Origin: Variovorax paradoxus | GTDB taxonomy: Bacteria; Pseudomonadota; Gammaproteobacteria; Burkholderiales; Burkholderiaceae_C | Direction: 5' to 3' | Assembly: GCF_022009635.1 (NCBI RefSeq) | Contig: NZ_CP091716.1 | Span: 697,001-761,000 of the forward strand | DNA length: 64,000 nt | Part shown: piece by piece, positions 28,369 to 36,833 of the stretch | Numbering within the stretch: the first letter of the stretch is position 1 | Layout: each line of letters begins with the position of its first letter | Notes under the pieces: model-generated | Told to the model about the DNA's origin: nothing | Databases searched by the model: none | What the model saw: only the letters and a program-made list of their open reading frames with translations | Made by a program: the position numbers and the translations under genes

Positions 28369-30747
28369 CTATTTCCGGCCCGCGGCGCGAAGTTCGTCCA
28401 TCAAGGCTTCCGCAGCTTCTGCGGCTTCGACGGCCGCCTGACTGCTCAGTGTGAAGGGCTTAGGCTCGTATGCGCCTCCAAATTGCTCGGCGGAAACTGC
28501 CGAATCTGCGCTCGCAGCGATCCGCGAAGACGGTTTTTTCTTCGTGCGGGCAAATTCGGGATTCAGTCCGAGGTTTTCATAGCGAGCCGCCTCAAGCTCG
28601 CGCGCTTTTCCCTCTGTCTTGCTTAACGCGGGCGACTTTGTGTTGCCGGCAGCCGCTTCGTTTTCTTGCGCCGCTTTCCGGGCTTTCGTTGCATCACGAT
28701 TCGCCTTGCGGTTGTCCACGATCCGATGCACATCTTGTTCATCGAGATTTTCTTTAAGCGGTTCCACTAAATCTTTGTCCGAATCCGTCATAAGCAAGTG
28801 CTCACAAAGCGTCAGTTCGTTCGCGAGCGAGTCGTTCGTGCGCCGTTCCAGACAACGGAGTTGCGCGTCTCTAAAAAAGAAAATTCGAGACAAATCGTTT
28901 GGATCTATCATGGCCTCGATGTAATCGCTTTTGCCAAAAGAATCCTCGCAATAGCCAGACTCAATAAGCCATTCGCTCGAATAGACAAGTCCTTTGATTA
29001 AGCGTTCGTGGTGCCCGAATCGCGGATCAAAGAGGTAGACGCCGTCACGGTGGAGTACAGCCTCAAGTCGAGGCAAGCATTGGCTGCGCAAATCATCAAG
29101 ATTTTGGGGCTCGCTTGCTGCGTATCCTCGGTTAACGTGCCACTCGTAAATGGCGCGTCGCGTTGGTTGAACATTTTCCTGTCGCATTTCGACCGTTAAA
29201 AGATGGGGAACTGGGACCTCATTGTTATGCCGCAGAATGCTGCGAATAACAAACTCCATATTGGTAAAATGTGTCCTACTGGCACTCTTGTTTTTATCCG
29301 GTTCACCACGACCTCTTTTCTTCCCTAGTGTTGAGCCGACATTTTGATGATCCGCGTGAGCATGCGCGCTGCGATGATGTGCCTCGAGCAATCCCTTCGA
29401 GGAGCCAGAATAGGATCGTACAAATTCAATTGTGACTTCAGCTGTGTTCAATGTCCTAATGCCGTTCATGCTTTTGAGTTCGCCGTTGTCGGCGCGAACT
29501 CGTTTTGCCACGCGGTGGTGCCACTCTCCTTCAACAATTGAAACGTTGTGGCGGGCGCAAAATTCGATCTTCGGAGTTCCTGCGTTATTGAGTGCCAAAA
29601 GCGACGTTAGGGTGCTAGGCGACTCGAAGCCTGAATACACCCCGAAGATATACTCAGTTTTGACGTCAAATACCACCGTTCGCCACGTGCTTGGGAGGAC
29701 ATCGTTGATGTTGAATCTAGACACTGGCGTTTGATCCTCGCTCGTGCTATCAATCAAAACGAGCTGCCCGGCCAACACTACGTTGTCTTTCGCTGTGCCA
29801 CGTAGAGCACGGCGGCACTCCTTAAAGACACGTTCGCCCATATTGACGCGCGTTGCGTCTGCCTTTTCTTTAAGAGCGGCACTACGAAACTGTCGGAACG
29901 ACGGTCGCATCAGCTGAGGCGCCAGCAAAAAACGTTCTCCGGTTTCCTTCACAGCTTCATTCCCAGGCCAGTGATCGAGACATGTGAGAAGGTAGGCTCG
30001 GCGCTCGGATACTCCCGCCTTCTTGTAGGTCCGCCAACCGCGTGCAAGCCAACGTCTATCCTGTGCAGTGCATTTGTAGCCGTTATTTGTTGACTTTCCA
30101 CGACGAACGGCGTCTCGCTGTCTGCCAGGTTTGGTTTTGAAATTTTTCTCTGCGCCTTTTCCTCCGCGAATTCCAAAGGCCGGCAGATGAGCATTTCGGT
30201 GATCATTGCCAAGGAAATGCCGAAGCACTGCCTGCGTAAGTTTGCGACGAGAAATGCCGATGGCTTTCGCCTGCTGAGCAACGATCTCGTTAAACAGGCC
30301 GCACTCCAAAAGTTCGTACGCCCCCTGATCTTTAAAGATTGGCTCAATCCATAGCTTGTGCAGTTCGCGGTACTCCAACCAACCTTTTAAATTTGTACGA
30401 GAACCTACTATGTTCGATTTTGAGATCCCAGTCGCTAGCTCTTCTTCGCTAACGTACCAGTGGACCGGCTGCACGAATTCCACGAATGAATAATCTTGTG
30501 GCAAACTACTGAGCGAAATGCGCCTCGGCATGCGCAGTGCATGGTCTAAAACAGGCTTCGCGGAGAAATTCGCCCCATCTGGCTTCGCACGATTGTCGCC
30601 AGCTTTTTCTGGGCTCCGCCGCGGTGGTGGAAAAGGCAAATACCATAAAGCGTTATCGTCAGGCACGATAAGAATAACTCGTCCTTCGTCGTGATAGCCA
30701 ACGTCTTTAAAGTACCTCAGCACTGATCCCATAATTGGAAGTTTCAT
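28369..30747 (-). CDS. tnsB: TnsB-like DDE transposase (rve / Mu-transposase core)
   Basis: 792 residues, near the usual TnsB size. The integrase core carries Asp in GQLVLIDSTSEDQ, Asp in RVRADNGELKS, and Glu in GLLEAHHRSAHAH (about 450). An N-terminal helix-turn-helix region and a Mu-type C-terminal beta-barrel (HRDGVYLFDPRF) follow the family plan. A charged, Ala-rich C-terminal tail may be the segment that recruits TnsC. Starts 3 bases after tnsA. Confidence 0.9.
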   Translation of the reverse strand: MKLPIMGSVLRYFKDVGYHDEGRVILIVPDDNALWYLPFPPPRRSPEKAGDNRAKPDGANFSAKPVLDHALRMPRRISLSSLPQDYSFVEFVQPVHWYVSEEELATGISKSNIVGSRTNLKGWLEYRELHKLWIEPIFKDQGAYELLECGLFNEIVAQQAKAIGISRRKLTQAVLRHFLGNDHRNAHLPAFGIRGGKGAEKNFKTKPGRQRDAVRRGKSTNNGYKCTAQDRRWLARGWRTYKKAGVSERRAYLLTCLDHWPGNEAVKETGERFLLAPQLMRPSFRQFRSAALKEKADATRVNMGERVFKECRRALRGTAKDNVVLAGQLVLIDSTSEDQTPVSRFNINDVLPSTWRTVVFDVKTEYIFGVYSGFESPSTLTSLLALNNAGTPKIEFCARHNVSIVEGEWHHRVAKRVRADNGELKSMNGIRTLNTAEVTIEFVRSYSGSSKGLLEAHHRSAHAHADHQNVGSTLGKKRGRGEPDKNKSASRTHFTNMEFVIRSILRHNNEVPVPHLLTVEMRQENVQPTRRAIYEWHVNRGYAASEPQNLDDLRSQCLPRLEAVLHRDGVYLFDPRFGHHERLIKGLVYSSEWLIESGYCEDSFGKSDYIEAMIDPNDLSRIFFFRDAQLRCLERRTNDSLANELTLCEHLLMTDSDKDLVEPLKENLDEQDVHRIVDNRKANRDATKARKAAQENEAAAGNTKSPALSKTEGKARELEAARYENLGLNPEFARTKKKPSSRIAASADSAVSAEQFGGAYEPKPFTLSSQAAVEAAEAAEALMDELRAAGRK

Positions 30748-30750
30748 ACG

Positions 30751-31647
30751 TTAGAGTAATTCGTTTCGCAGTTTGGACTTGACCATCCGCGTATCGATTT
30801 GCAGCAGGCGGGACATCACAATGGGTTTTTCCATATCTATATCAATTCGACCACACCAAGCTGCAGCGCGGAAATATGTTTCCCGATCTTTCTCGTCGAG
30901 TCGAGTGAGGCGTGCAGCATGCTCCTTTGCGTCGCTCACAGTTGCTTCATGTGCCACATCCATAAACGCGCTGCCGTAGTCGAGGAATCGGGACGAGTCT
31001 TTCAAGGTGAGGTATTCGCTTCGTAGTGGGCATAGAGCATCTAAATTCGCGGCCAAAACCCCGTTGAAATGACTGCCATCGATAACCACGTGCTTTCCGC
31101 CGACACTATGGCTGTAAAGCTGCTCCATCAATATTCGTTCTTTCATGCGCTCCCGATTCGGAGCGGACTCCAGCAAGCCGCGCGGTTTGCAACTCCAGTG
31201 GATGAGGCGGTTAGTCGACCAGTGGCCAGTGCCCAAGGTAAAATCGATCGTCGCAACGAACGGAATTTTTGTTCCTGGGTAAACTCCGTGGTTGATGCCG
31301 GCATCTTTGGCGATCTCGAGGAGTCCGGGCACTGTCCCAAGTTGCCGATCGAGGTCAGGATTTATTCCCGAAGCTGGATGCCGGTGTGGATAGGGCCAGG
31401 CGGGATGCTGCTCCCGTACCTCGGTGACTCCTAGCCATACAGCTACATTCGCGGTCGTGTGCTCTAGACCGGAGAGCAGTTGAAGCGCGCGGGTATGCAA
31501 CGGGTTGGGCCAAGAGTACTGATTGGATACAGGTGAAGATGCCCTCCGCCGAATGCGGATCCACGATTGGTATGTTTCCATTCGCCCCGAGCCGCACCCA
31601 TTGGCAATGCTCGAGTCGAGTTTTTTTTGGCTCATCGCGCGACTCAT
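30751..31647 (-). CDS. tnsA: TnsA-like transposon endonuclease
   Basis: 298 residues from ATG at 31647, chosen for its AAAGG site (the frame is open to 31848). TnsA cuts the 5' strands so that the element moves by cut-and-paste. The nuclease domain has WPNPLHTRALQLLSGLEHTT, VREQHPAW, the catalytic Asp in FVATIDFTLG and the Lys in HWSCKPRG. A helical C-terminal domain follows that contacts TnsC. First gene of the tnsABC operon. Confidence 0.85.
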   Translation of the reverse strand: MSRAMSQKKLDSSIANGCGSGRMETYQSWIRIRRRASSPVSNQYSWPNPLHTRALQLLSGLEHTTANVAVWLGVTEVREQHPAWPYPHRHPASGINPDLDRQLGTVPGLLEIAKDAGINHGVYPGTKIPFVATIDFTLGTGHWSTNRLIHWSCKPRGLLESAPNRERMKERILMEQLYSHSVGGKHVVIDGSHFNGVLAANLDALCPLRSEYLTLKDSSRFLDYGSAFMDVAHEATVSDAKEHAARLTRLDEKDRETYFRAAAWCGRIDIDMEKPIVMSRLLQIDTRMVKSKLRNELL

Positions 31648-32023
31648 GCGAAGAGACCTTTCCACTTGTGCGGAGCAACAGGAGCCTCCCCTGCTTGCCC
31701 AGAGAAAAAATGGGTGCGCGCGGTCTGATGGGCGATTACCAAATTGCCACGCACGCAGACGACACAGCGAAGCTGATGTTTCATAGATAAGCTGCTCGGA
31801 CGCAAAATTAGAGAAAACGATGCGCCGGTGATTCCAAAAGGCGAGCATCGGCCTTGACCCGTGCCGCTTGGGCAGCTAACCTATGGGTGTCTACTCCGTT
31901 TCGGTTATGCCGTGCGGGCAAGAGCCATCAGACTCGCGAGGGTTTGATGGTTTTTGTTTTTTTAAGTTTTCAGTCTGTTTTTCACTCCCTTTGAATCAGA
32001 TCTTGTCTTTCTGAAGTGAAAAA

Positions 32024-32338
32024 TTAGTATGGCTCTTCAGCCGGCTGACTGGTTTTGGAGTTTCGGACTACATCGCTCCTCAGCCAGTGCCCGACATCTT
32101 TAGTCGACCAAGCAGTTATATTCTGAGAGATTTTCTGAGGGGCGGGAAAGGTCCCCGCTCTCACTTTTCTCCATAAAGTGGAGTGCGAAAATGGGAGGCG
32201 CTGCAATAGTGTTTTCTCTCTTATGTAGGCTCTGTCCGGGAATTGCGACTTTTCGGATGTACCGGAACTAGAAAAACTTCTTCCGCACGCGACACAGAAA
32301 TCGTCGCCGTAGATGAGTGCTGGGTGAGTCGTTGACAT
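32024..32338 (-). CDS. AlpA-like DNA-binding regulator
   Basis: 104 residues. The N-terminal part has a CVAC motif. The C-terminal part (about 38-88) is an AlpA/excisionase-type winged helix: IREKTLLQRLPFSHSTLWRK, AGTFPAPQKI, then W..KDVGHWL. Such small regulators sit in many Tn7-like elements and integrative elements and control transposition genes or cargo. Palindromes directly upstream (32368-32452) may be its operators. The gap 31849-32023 before tnsA is AT-rich with no gene I can support. Confidence 0.7.
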   Translation of the reverse strand: MSTTHPALIYGDDFCVACGRSFSSSGTSEKSQFPDRAYIREKTLLQRLPFSHSTLWRKVRAGTFPAPQKISQNITAWSTKDVGHWLRSDVVRNSKTSQPAEEPY

Positions 32339-32367
32339 GCGCTGGTACGGGGTGAAACAACCTGCAG

Positions 32368-32452
32368 TGTCAGCTGGTTTTATCTGACATCAAAATTTTT
32401 TTGCTTGTCGAAAAGTTTTGCTTGGCAGGGTAGTTACTTTGCCTGGCAAAGT
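32368..32452. promoter_or_regulatory. Palindromes and related repeats upstream of the AlpA-like gene
   Basis: A perfect 17-bp palindrome ACTTTGCCTGGCAAAGT (32436-32452) is preceded by two half-like repeats, TTGCTTGTCG (32401) and TTGCTTGGCA (32418), spaced 17-21 bp. A separate dyad TGTCAG (32368-32373) / CTGACA (32384-32389) lies closer to the gene. Likely operators. The TGT...ACA dyad also resembles transposon termini but is wrongly placed. Confidence 0.5.
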
Positions 32453-32457
32453 TGTCG

Positions 32458-33369
32458 TCAAAGTGCTGAACGCTCTTCCATCTCGTCGAACTCCTTGAGA
32501 TATTTCAATACTGTTGATCGTGCCAGCGCGCCGCCTTCTTGAAGCAACAAAGCGTAGATTTGGTCTGCCGCGGCACTACGTGACTTGTAGGCGGAGCTTC
32601 TGTACAGAGCGTGGATTCGTCGACGCTGGGGCAGGTAGATCGCCGCGCGGGCCTCTGCCCCTGCTTGGGCGGCCAACTTTCTTTCCTGTTTGTGACTCGT
32701 CCCAGCAACCGCCAATGTGCTCGCACGGCAGATTTCGCCGGCGATTTCCATCAGCTGTTCGAATTGAGGTACAAGACCGACAACGTATTCGGCCCATGCT
32801 CGCCGAAGGACTTCGGGAGAACGTTTATGCCCGAAATCGGTTTCTGGTGCCGCCAGGACCATGTACTCTCCGATCCCACCGCCCATTCGAAGGTGCAACT
32901 GTCCCTTCCACAGTGCTAGGACAGCCAGCATTTCGGAGTTCGTAGCGGGTCGATCCTTCACATCAATCTGATCAACCGTCTGGATCCACAGGTTCAAATC
33001 GCCTGCCTGCCAGCGCAGATGGTATGCGCGCTCCGCTAATGTCGGTTGTCCCTCGCCATTGGTGTCGATTTCTTCTAGACTGCACCGAAGAATCTCGATG
33101 GCCGATAGCTGAAGCTTTTCCTCTATAAAACACGCAACCCGATGAAGCTTTTCAAGCGAAAAATCGCCGATGACCTTGACGGCGCTTTTGAGAGCCTGCT
33201 GCGCTTCGAAGCCATAACCAATTACATATAATCCTTTCCTATCAGGCCGAATGTTTTCGAGCAATGATGGGGTCGAATGCAGCAGGCTCTGCAACTCTTG
33301 CTGTGCTTGCCGCTCCTGCTCAATCAACGTTGGGTTAATAAAAAAATCTTGGTAGTGAGACTGAGGCAA
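32458..33369 (-). CDS. Unknown protein of the Tn7-like module
   Basis: 303 residues from a TTG at 33369 with a GGGGGG ribosome site (no ATG near the start). Mostly helical. The C-terminal 60 residues (RSAAADQIYALLLQEGGALA, RSTVLKYLKEFD) look like a helix-turn-helix. It lies between tniQ (55-bp gap) and the AlpA-like gene, on the same strand. I do not recognise a family; a DNA-binding accessory role in transposition is a guess from place and shape. Confidence 0.65.
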   Translation of the reverse strand: MPQSHYQDFFINPTLIEQERQAQQELQSLLHSTPSLLENIRPDRKGLYVIGYGFEAQQALKSAVKVIGDFSLEKLHRVACFIEEKLQLSAIEILRCSLEEIDTNGEGQPTLAERAYHLRWQAGDLNLWIQTVDQIDVKDRPATNSEMLAVLALWKGQLHLRMGGGIGEYMVLAAPETDFGHKRSPEVLRRAWAEYVVGLVPQFEQLMEIAGEICRASTLAVAGTSHKQERKLAAQAGAEARAAIYLPQRRRIHALYRSSAYKSRSAAADQIYALLLQEGGALARSTVLKYLKEFDEMEERSAL

Positions 33370-33424
33370 AACACCCCCCCGAGGCAGGAACTAAAAAATC
33401 AAAAACTATTTGATGAGCGGCCCG

Positions 33425-34744
33425 TCATTGCCAATTGAATGAAAGCTGTACTTGAGTGCTCGGGCTACGGCTTGGTGGAAGGGCGTTTTCTAAAGCCTCC
33501 GGCGCGTGGATTCGAAGCCACCTGAAGTGCAGCGCGCAGGCCGACATAATTTCCAATCTGCCGTAGTGAGGATGATTCTGCACAACCTGCTTGAGCGTGG
33601 AAAGCGAATGTTCGAGTCGCCGAGCCCGTTTGTAGTATGTCCAATGTGCGACAAGCGCCTTGTCCTTTCTTAACCAATGGGTGATCTCATACTCGGTCAA
33701 AGTGACTTCCTTTAAAATCTGTGTTTTAAGGTCGCAAGTTTCAAAAGCGTCGTACAGCGCTTGCGGCGCCCTTGTAAGCCTCGGAGTCAAAATTGCAGGG
33801 GGAAAAAGTTCAGCCAACGGTAAGCGCGTCGCGGCATGCGAATACTCATCCTCTAAATTACCTCGTTGGGTCGCTCCAATCCAGGCAAAAGCCATTGCCC
33901 ACGGCAGCGGGTTGTATTGCGCAGTTTTAAACAGAGGGCTCAGCCAGTTTCTTTGATTAACCCACGCGACGTCAACCGCGGGCAAATCGCTAAAATATGC
34001 GCTTGCAAGGGCTGCCAAATGCTTGGATTCATCGGTGCGAAGCTTTATTTCGCTTCGACAAAATCCTGCTGCTCGACACCGACTCCTAAGCATCACTTGC
34101 AAAACGGTAGTGTCTAGGGCGTTTTTTCCGACGATCCATGAAATGACTTCATAAAGTCTATGGAGTTTTAGAAAATTCTCTGTAGAAACCACATCTAATT
34201 TCGCGTCGGCTGCAAAGTACTCCGGAAGAGCCCATCCGACGTTACGACTATTCTGTTCAATATGAGACAGTATTGAGAAGTGCAAATCACACACCCATAC
34301 GCCTGGATATTGATGGGAAGTTCTCCAGTAGGTGAAATGGCTGCGGGCTAGGCTCTCATCCACGCATCTTGGGCACCATTTCAAGAGCCGAGCACTCTCG
34401 GGGCTGCAGTTCAAGCCGGATGCCGCTCGACTCGCGGCCGAGTTGCTCGAGAGCTTGCACGCGCTTAAGAGTTCACGGCGTCGCACCTCGGGTAGAAGCG
34501 GAATGTAAGCACCCAGCAGGCTCCGAAATCGAAGAGTGGATTCGTGGGTTGGAATTACCCCCTTCGATGCGAGCGTGAGGCTAGATAGAGCGGAGGGCAC
34601 AGCAACGTGCCTGGCCTCCCGGCGGCCGAACAGGTGCGCATCCAGCGAAGGCTCGCCAGACCCGTTTGCATGAAGCACGAGGCGCGCGTATATGCTGTAG
34701 ATGGTCTCGTCGTCGAAAACGGAGGGAAAGAACGCCGCAGGCAT
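33425..34744 (-). CDS. tniQ: TniQ/TnsD-family target-selection protein (long form)
   Basis: 439 residues from ATG at 34744. N-terminal TniQ domain FFPSVFDDETIYSIYARLVL and the zinc motif CPRCVDESLARSHFTYWRTS, then HQYPGVWVCDLH, followed by a TnsD-like C-terminal region of about 250 residues that would read a specific DNA site. It is separated from tnsABC by two genes. A long TnsD-like protein plus a short TniQ suggests two target-choice routes, one of them site-specific. Confidence 0.85.
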   Translation of the reverse strand: MPAAFFPSVFDDETIYSIYARLVLHANGSGEPSLDAHLFGRREARHVAVPSALSSLTLASKGVIPTHESTLRFRSLLGAYIPLLPEVRRRELLSACKLSSNSAASRAASGLNCSPESARLLKWCPRCVDESLARSHFTYWRTSHQYPGVWVCDLHFSILSHIEQNSRNVGWALPEYFAADAKLDVVSTENFLKLHRLYEVISWIVGKNALDTTVLQVMLRSRCRAAGFCRSEIKLRTDESKHLAALASAYFSDLPAVDVAWVNQRNWLSPLFKTAQYNPLPWAMAFAWIGATQRGNLEDEYSHAATRLPLAELFPPAILTPRLTRAPQALYDAFETCDLKTQILKEVTLTEYEITHWLRKDKALVAHWTYYKRARRLEHSLSTLKQVVQNHPHYGRLEIMSACALHFRWLRIHAPEALENALPPSRSPSTQVQLSFNWQ

Positions 34745-34761
34745 GACTGCATTCGCGTTGG

Positions 34762-35073
34762 CTAGGTCACCGCTCGTGCAAGCTCGGACGCGCTGTCGTT
34801 GTGAGCGAAGGATGGGTTCTGCGGGGCGCTCTTGAGCACGGCGGGGCAGGAGCCGTCGACGCCAGCGAGCGACTTGTCGCCGCCTTCCTTCACAAAATCG
34901 AGCAAGCGAGTGAAGCGCAAGCCCTTGCGCACGTCAGTGTCCAAGATCAGTTCGGCCCCGCCCGGATACGCCTCGATGTCGCGCACAAGGATGAGCAGGT
35001 GGCTAGTGATGTCGTCTGTCGATTTCGTTGCGCTGCACAGGCCAATGGCCTCTTTCTCGGGATGGGTGATCAT
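34762..35073 (-). pseudogene. Truncated second copy of the 35459-36280 gene (N-terminal 100 residues)
   Basis: From MITHPEKEAIGLC to SASELARAV it matches the start of the neighbouring full-length gene closely, then stops at TAG (34762) just where the Tn7-like module begins. DNA similarity extends from about 34767 to 35110, against 35974-36317 in the full copy. The 3' two-thirds are gone. The 35110-35357 stretch beside it holds one small signal-peptide-like frame (35070-35318) that I cannot support as a gene. Confidence 0.75.
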
Positions 35074-35357
35074 CGCGTCAGCGTAACCGCGAAGTGCGGA
35101 CGTCGCTGAGAACAGGGTTGCACGCGTATGAAGGCAGGCACCGGCCGGGCGGTTTTGTGAATCGTCGCCGTGCTGTCGCACAATAGCCGATCGGCTGCGG
35201 TCTGCGTAGTCGCAGAGGCTGCCAGCACGGCAGCAGCTGCCAGAAGCACACAGAACCCAGCCGACTTCGCGGCGAGATCGCAAGAGAAACGAACCGCGTC
35301 GGCAGCGAACCAGAGCATGTTTTCAGATTCGGGAGTGGGTAACGGATCGTAGCGGGC

Positions 35358-35462
35358 TCACGGTCGCTTAAACCGCTTCGCCAGCAGCGCTCCTTTCCGC
35401 TTCCCTTTGATCCAGTCCGTGCCGCGCATACCTGCCCGGTAGGCACCGTCCAATCGCTTCAT
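35358..35462 (-). CDS. 34-residue basic peptide coupled to the upstream gene
   Basis: The ATG at 35462 overlaps the stop of the 35459-36280 gene (ATGA). The peptide, starting MKRLDGAYRAGMRGTDWIKG, is strongly basic, with many Lys and Arg, and ends KRFKRP. Too short for a family call. The stop-start overlap is the main evidence that it is translated. Confidence 0.4.
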   Translation of the reverse strand: MKRLDGAYRAGMRGTDWIKGKRKGALLAKRFKRP

Positions 35463-36280
35463 TCGAGTGAGCTTTCGTTCTTCAAGTAGCGAGCGCCTTT
35501 GAACTTCTTCAAGTTCGGTCCGCGTCGCACGTTGTTCATCAGGCGCCAGAACCACTGGCGCGGAATCTTGCCCGTAATCGACGGCGGGTAGTCGTAGCGA
35601 TACATGTCATCAGGCTCCCGCTGGATGGACGCATCGAAGGTGGGCTGAAGGTAAGTCTGCAGGCCCCATCGGATGTTGTTTAGCAACTCGGCAAGCCACG
35701 TGCTGTAGTAGAGAAAATAGTTCTCGGCCAAGTGGTTGCGAAAGTCATCAAGAGCCAGAGGCAACATCTCATCGTCGACTTGGTACCCGTGATCCTTGAG
35801 CGCTGAGGCAGCGATCCCTGAAACGCCCGTTAACCGCGACAGGTTGTGCTTTGAATGATTGCCGGAGATCGTGATGAGAACAAGGTTGGAGATCGACAAC
35901 TTCGCCTGCAGGTCGAGGGTCGGGAGCCACAGGCTGACCGTCGGCTTGGCATCCAGCCACTCCTCGAGCTCGATCACCGCTCGTGCAAGCTCGGACGCGC
36001 TGCCGTTGTGATCAAAGGATGGGTTCTGCGCGGCGCTCTTGAGGACAGCGAGGCAAGAACCGCTAACGCCAGTGAGCGACTTGTCGCCGCCTTCTTTCAC
36101 AAAATCGAGCAAGCGAATGAGGAACAAGTCCTTGTGCACGCCAGTGTCGAAGATCAGCTCGGCCTCGCCTGGATACGCCTTGACGTCGCGCACGTGGAAG
36201 ATCAGGTGATTGGCGATGTCGTCGATCGCTTCCATTGCGATGCATAGGCCAATGGCCTCCTTTTCGGGATGGGTGGTCAT
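35459..36280 (-). CDS. Unknown helical protein, possible defence gene
   Basis: 273 residues from ATG at 36280; a TTG at 36352 would add 24 residues and no start has a good ribosome site. The sequence runs MTTHPEKEAIGLCIAMEAID through LTGVSGIAASALKDHGYQVD to a C-terminal IPRQWFWRLMNNVRRGPNLK. Soluble, no nuclease or NTPase motif seen and no family recognised. A partial duplicate at 34762 and a coupled 34-residue peptide accompany it. It is divergent from the helicase operon. Confidence 0.6.
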   Translation of the reverse strand: MTTHPEKEAIGLCIAMEAIDDIANHLIFHVRDVKAYPGEAELIFDTGVHKDLFLIRLLDFVKEGGDKSLTGVSGSCLAVLKSAAQNPSFDHNGSASELARAVIELEEWLDAKPTVSLWLPTLDLQAKLSISNLVLITISGNHSKHNLSRLTGVSGIAASALKDHGYQVDDEMLPLALDDFRNHLAENYFLYYSTWLAELLNNIRWGLQTYLQPTFDASIQREPDDMYRYDYPPSITGKIPRQWFWRLMNNVRRGPNLKKFKGARYLKNESSLE

Positions 36281-36554
36281 CGCGTCAGCGTAACCGCGAA
36301 GCGCGGCCGTCGCTGAGCACTGGGTCCAGTCGTCCAAGAAGAGGCGGGGCAAGCCCAGACGTTGGTTAGAGAGTCATCCAACCGATGTCCGTGCTGTTGA
36401 TTCAACGACTTCGACAGCGACCGAAACACCGCCGATGGCGCGTCGACATGGTCAACCTCACCAACGACTCAGCGTCAAGCATCCCTCCGATGCATCGTGT
36501 GTGCGAGCTGACGATCAAAATATTGTGAGAGCACACAGTGATCGCGAGTTATTC

Positions 36555-36575
36555 TGTATTGCTAATCGCTATACA
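36555..36575 (+). promoter_or_regulatory. Dyad TGTAT(T)GC...GC(T)ATACA before the RHH gene
   Basis: A 21-bp imperfect dyad, TGTATTGCTAATCGCTATACA, lies 59 bp before the RHH start and includes a -10-like TATACA. A small ribbon-helix-helix protein encoded first in the operon would be a natural ligand. The remaining 36281-36634 gap shows no gene. Confidence 0.4.
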
Positions 36576-36634
36576 AGCGAGCCCAGCCGGCCCAGTGCGT
36601 GGGCCCGGCGATCAAGCAGGCAACGAGGAGATCA

Positions 36635-36832
36635 ATGGCCGCAGAGAAGAACGTATCCGTGAGCTTCCGAGTCACCCCCGAGTTCAAGTCTCTTTTGGAA
36701 CTGGCGGCAATGCGCGAGCAGCGTAGCCAAACCAACCTGTTGGAGCGGCTGCTCTTCGACCACTGTCGCAAGCAAGGCATCGCAGCTCCCGTTGCCAGCA
36801 AATTGGTGACGCGCGAGAAGGCAGGTGCGTGA
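36635..36832 (+). CDS. Small ribbon-helix-helix (CopG-like) protein
   Basis: 65 residues from ATG at 36635 with a CGAGGAG ribosome site. The N-terminal strand NVSVSFRVTPEFKSLLELAA followed by helices with QRSQTNLLERLLFDHCRKQG matches RHH DNA-binding folds. It ends one base before the helicase ATG, so the two are translationally linked. Probable autoregulator of the operon. Confidence 0.65.
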   Translation: MAAEKNVSVSFRVTPEFKSLLELAAMREQRSQTNLLERLLFDHCRKQGIAAPVASKLVTREKAGA

Positions 36833-36833
36833 G

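Larger units (their letters stand above)
25967..34744 (-). mobile_element. Tn7-like transposition module (TnsA, TnsB, TnsC, two TniQ)
   Basis: Seven genes on one strand, AT-richer than the rest: TniQ, unknown protein, AlpA-like regulator, TnsA, TnsB, TnsC, second TniQ. The tnsA-tnsB-tnsC-tniQ order is that of Tn7-like elements. Terminal ends with repeated TnsB sites were not found on either side. The left side is next to the IS66 element and the right side abuts a truncated gene within 25 bp. The module may be inactive for want of ends, or the ends may lie elsewhere in the island. Confidence 0.8.

Noticed and set aside
32368..32389. TGTCAG/CTGACA dyad as a Tn7-like transposon end
   Set aside because: It lies between module genes on the same strand and lacks clearly repeated TnsB sites; an operator is more likely.
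25967..34744. CRISPR-associated transposon
   Set aside because: No Cas gene, CRISPR repeat or guide-like repeat was found near the tns genes; only TniQ proteins are present.
35070..35318. 82-residue signal-peptide-like minus-strand frame
   Set aside because: It runs into the duplicated segment in another frame and has no family, lipobox or ribosome site; probably chance.
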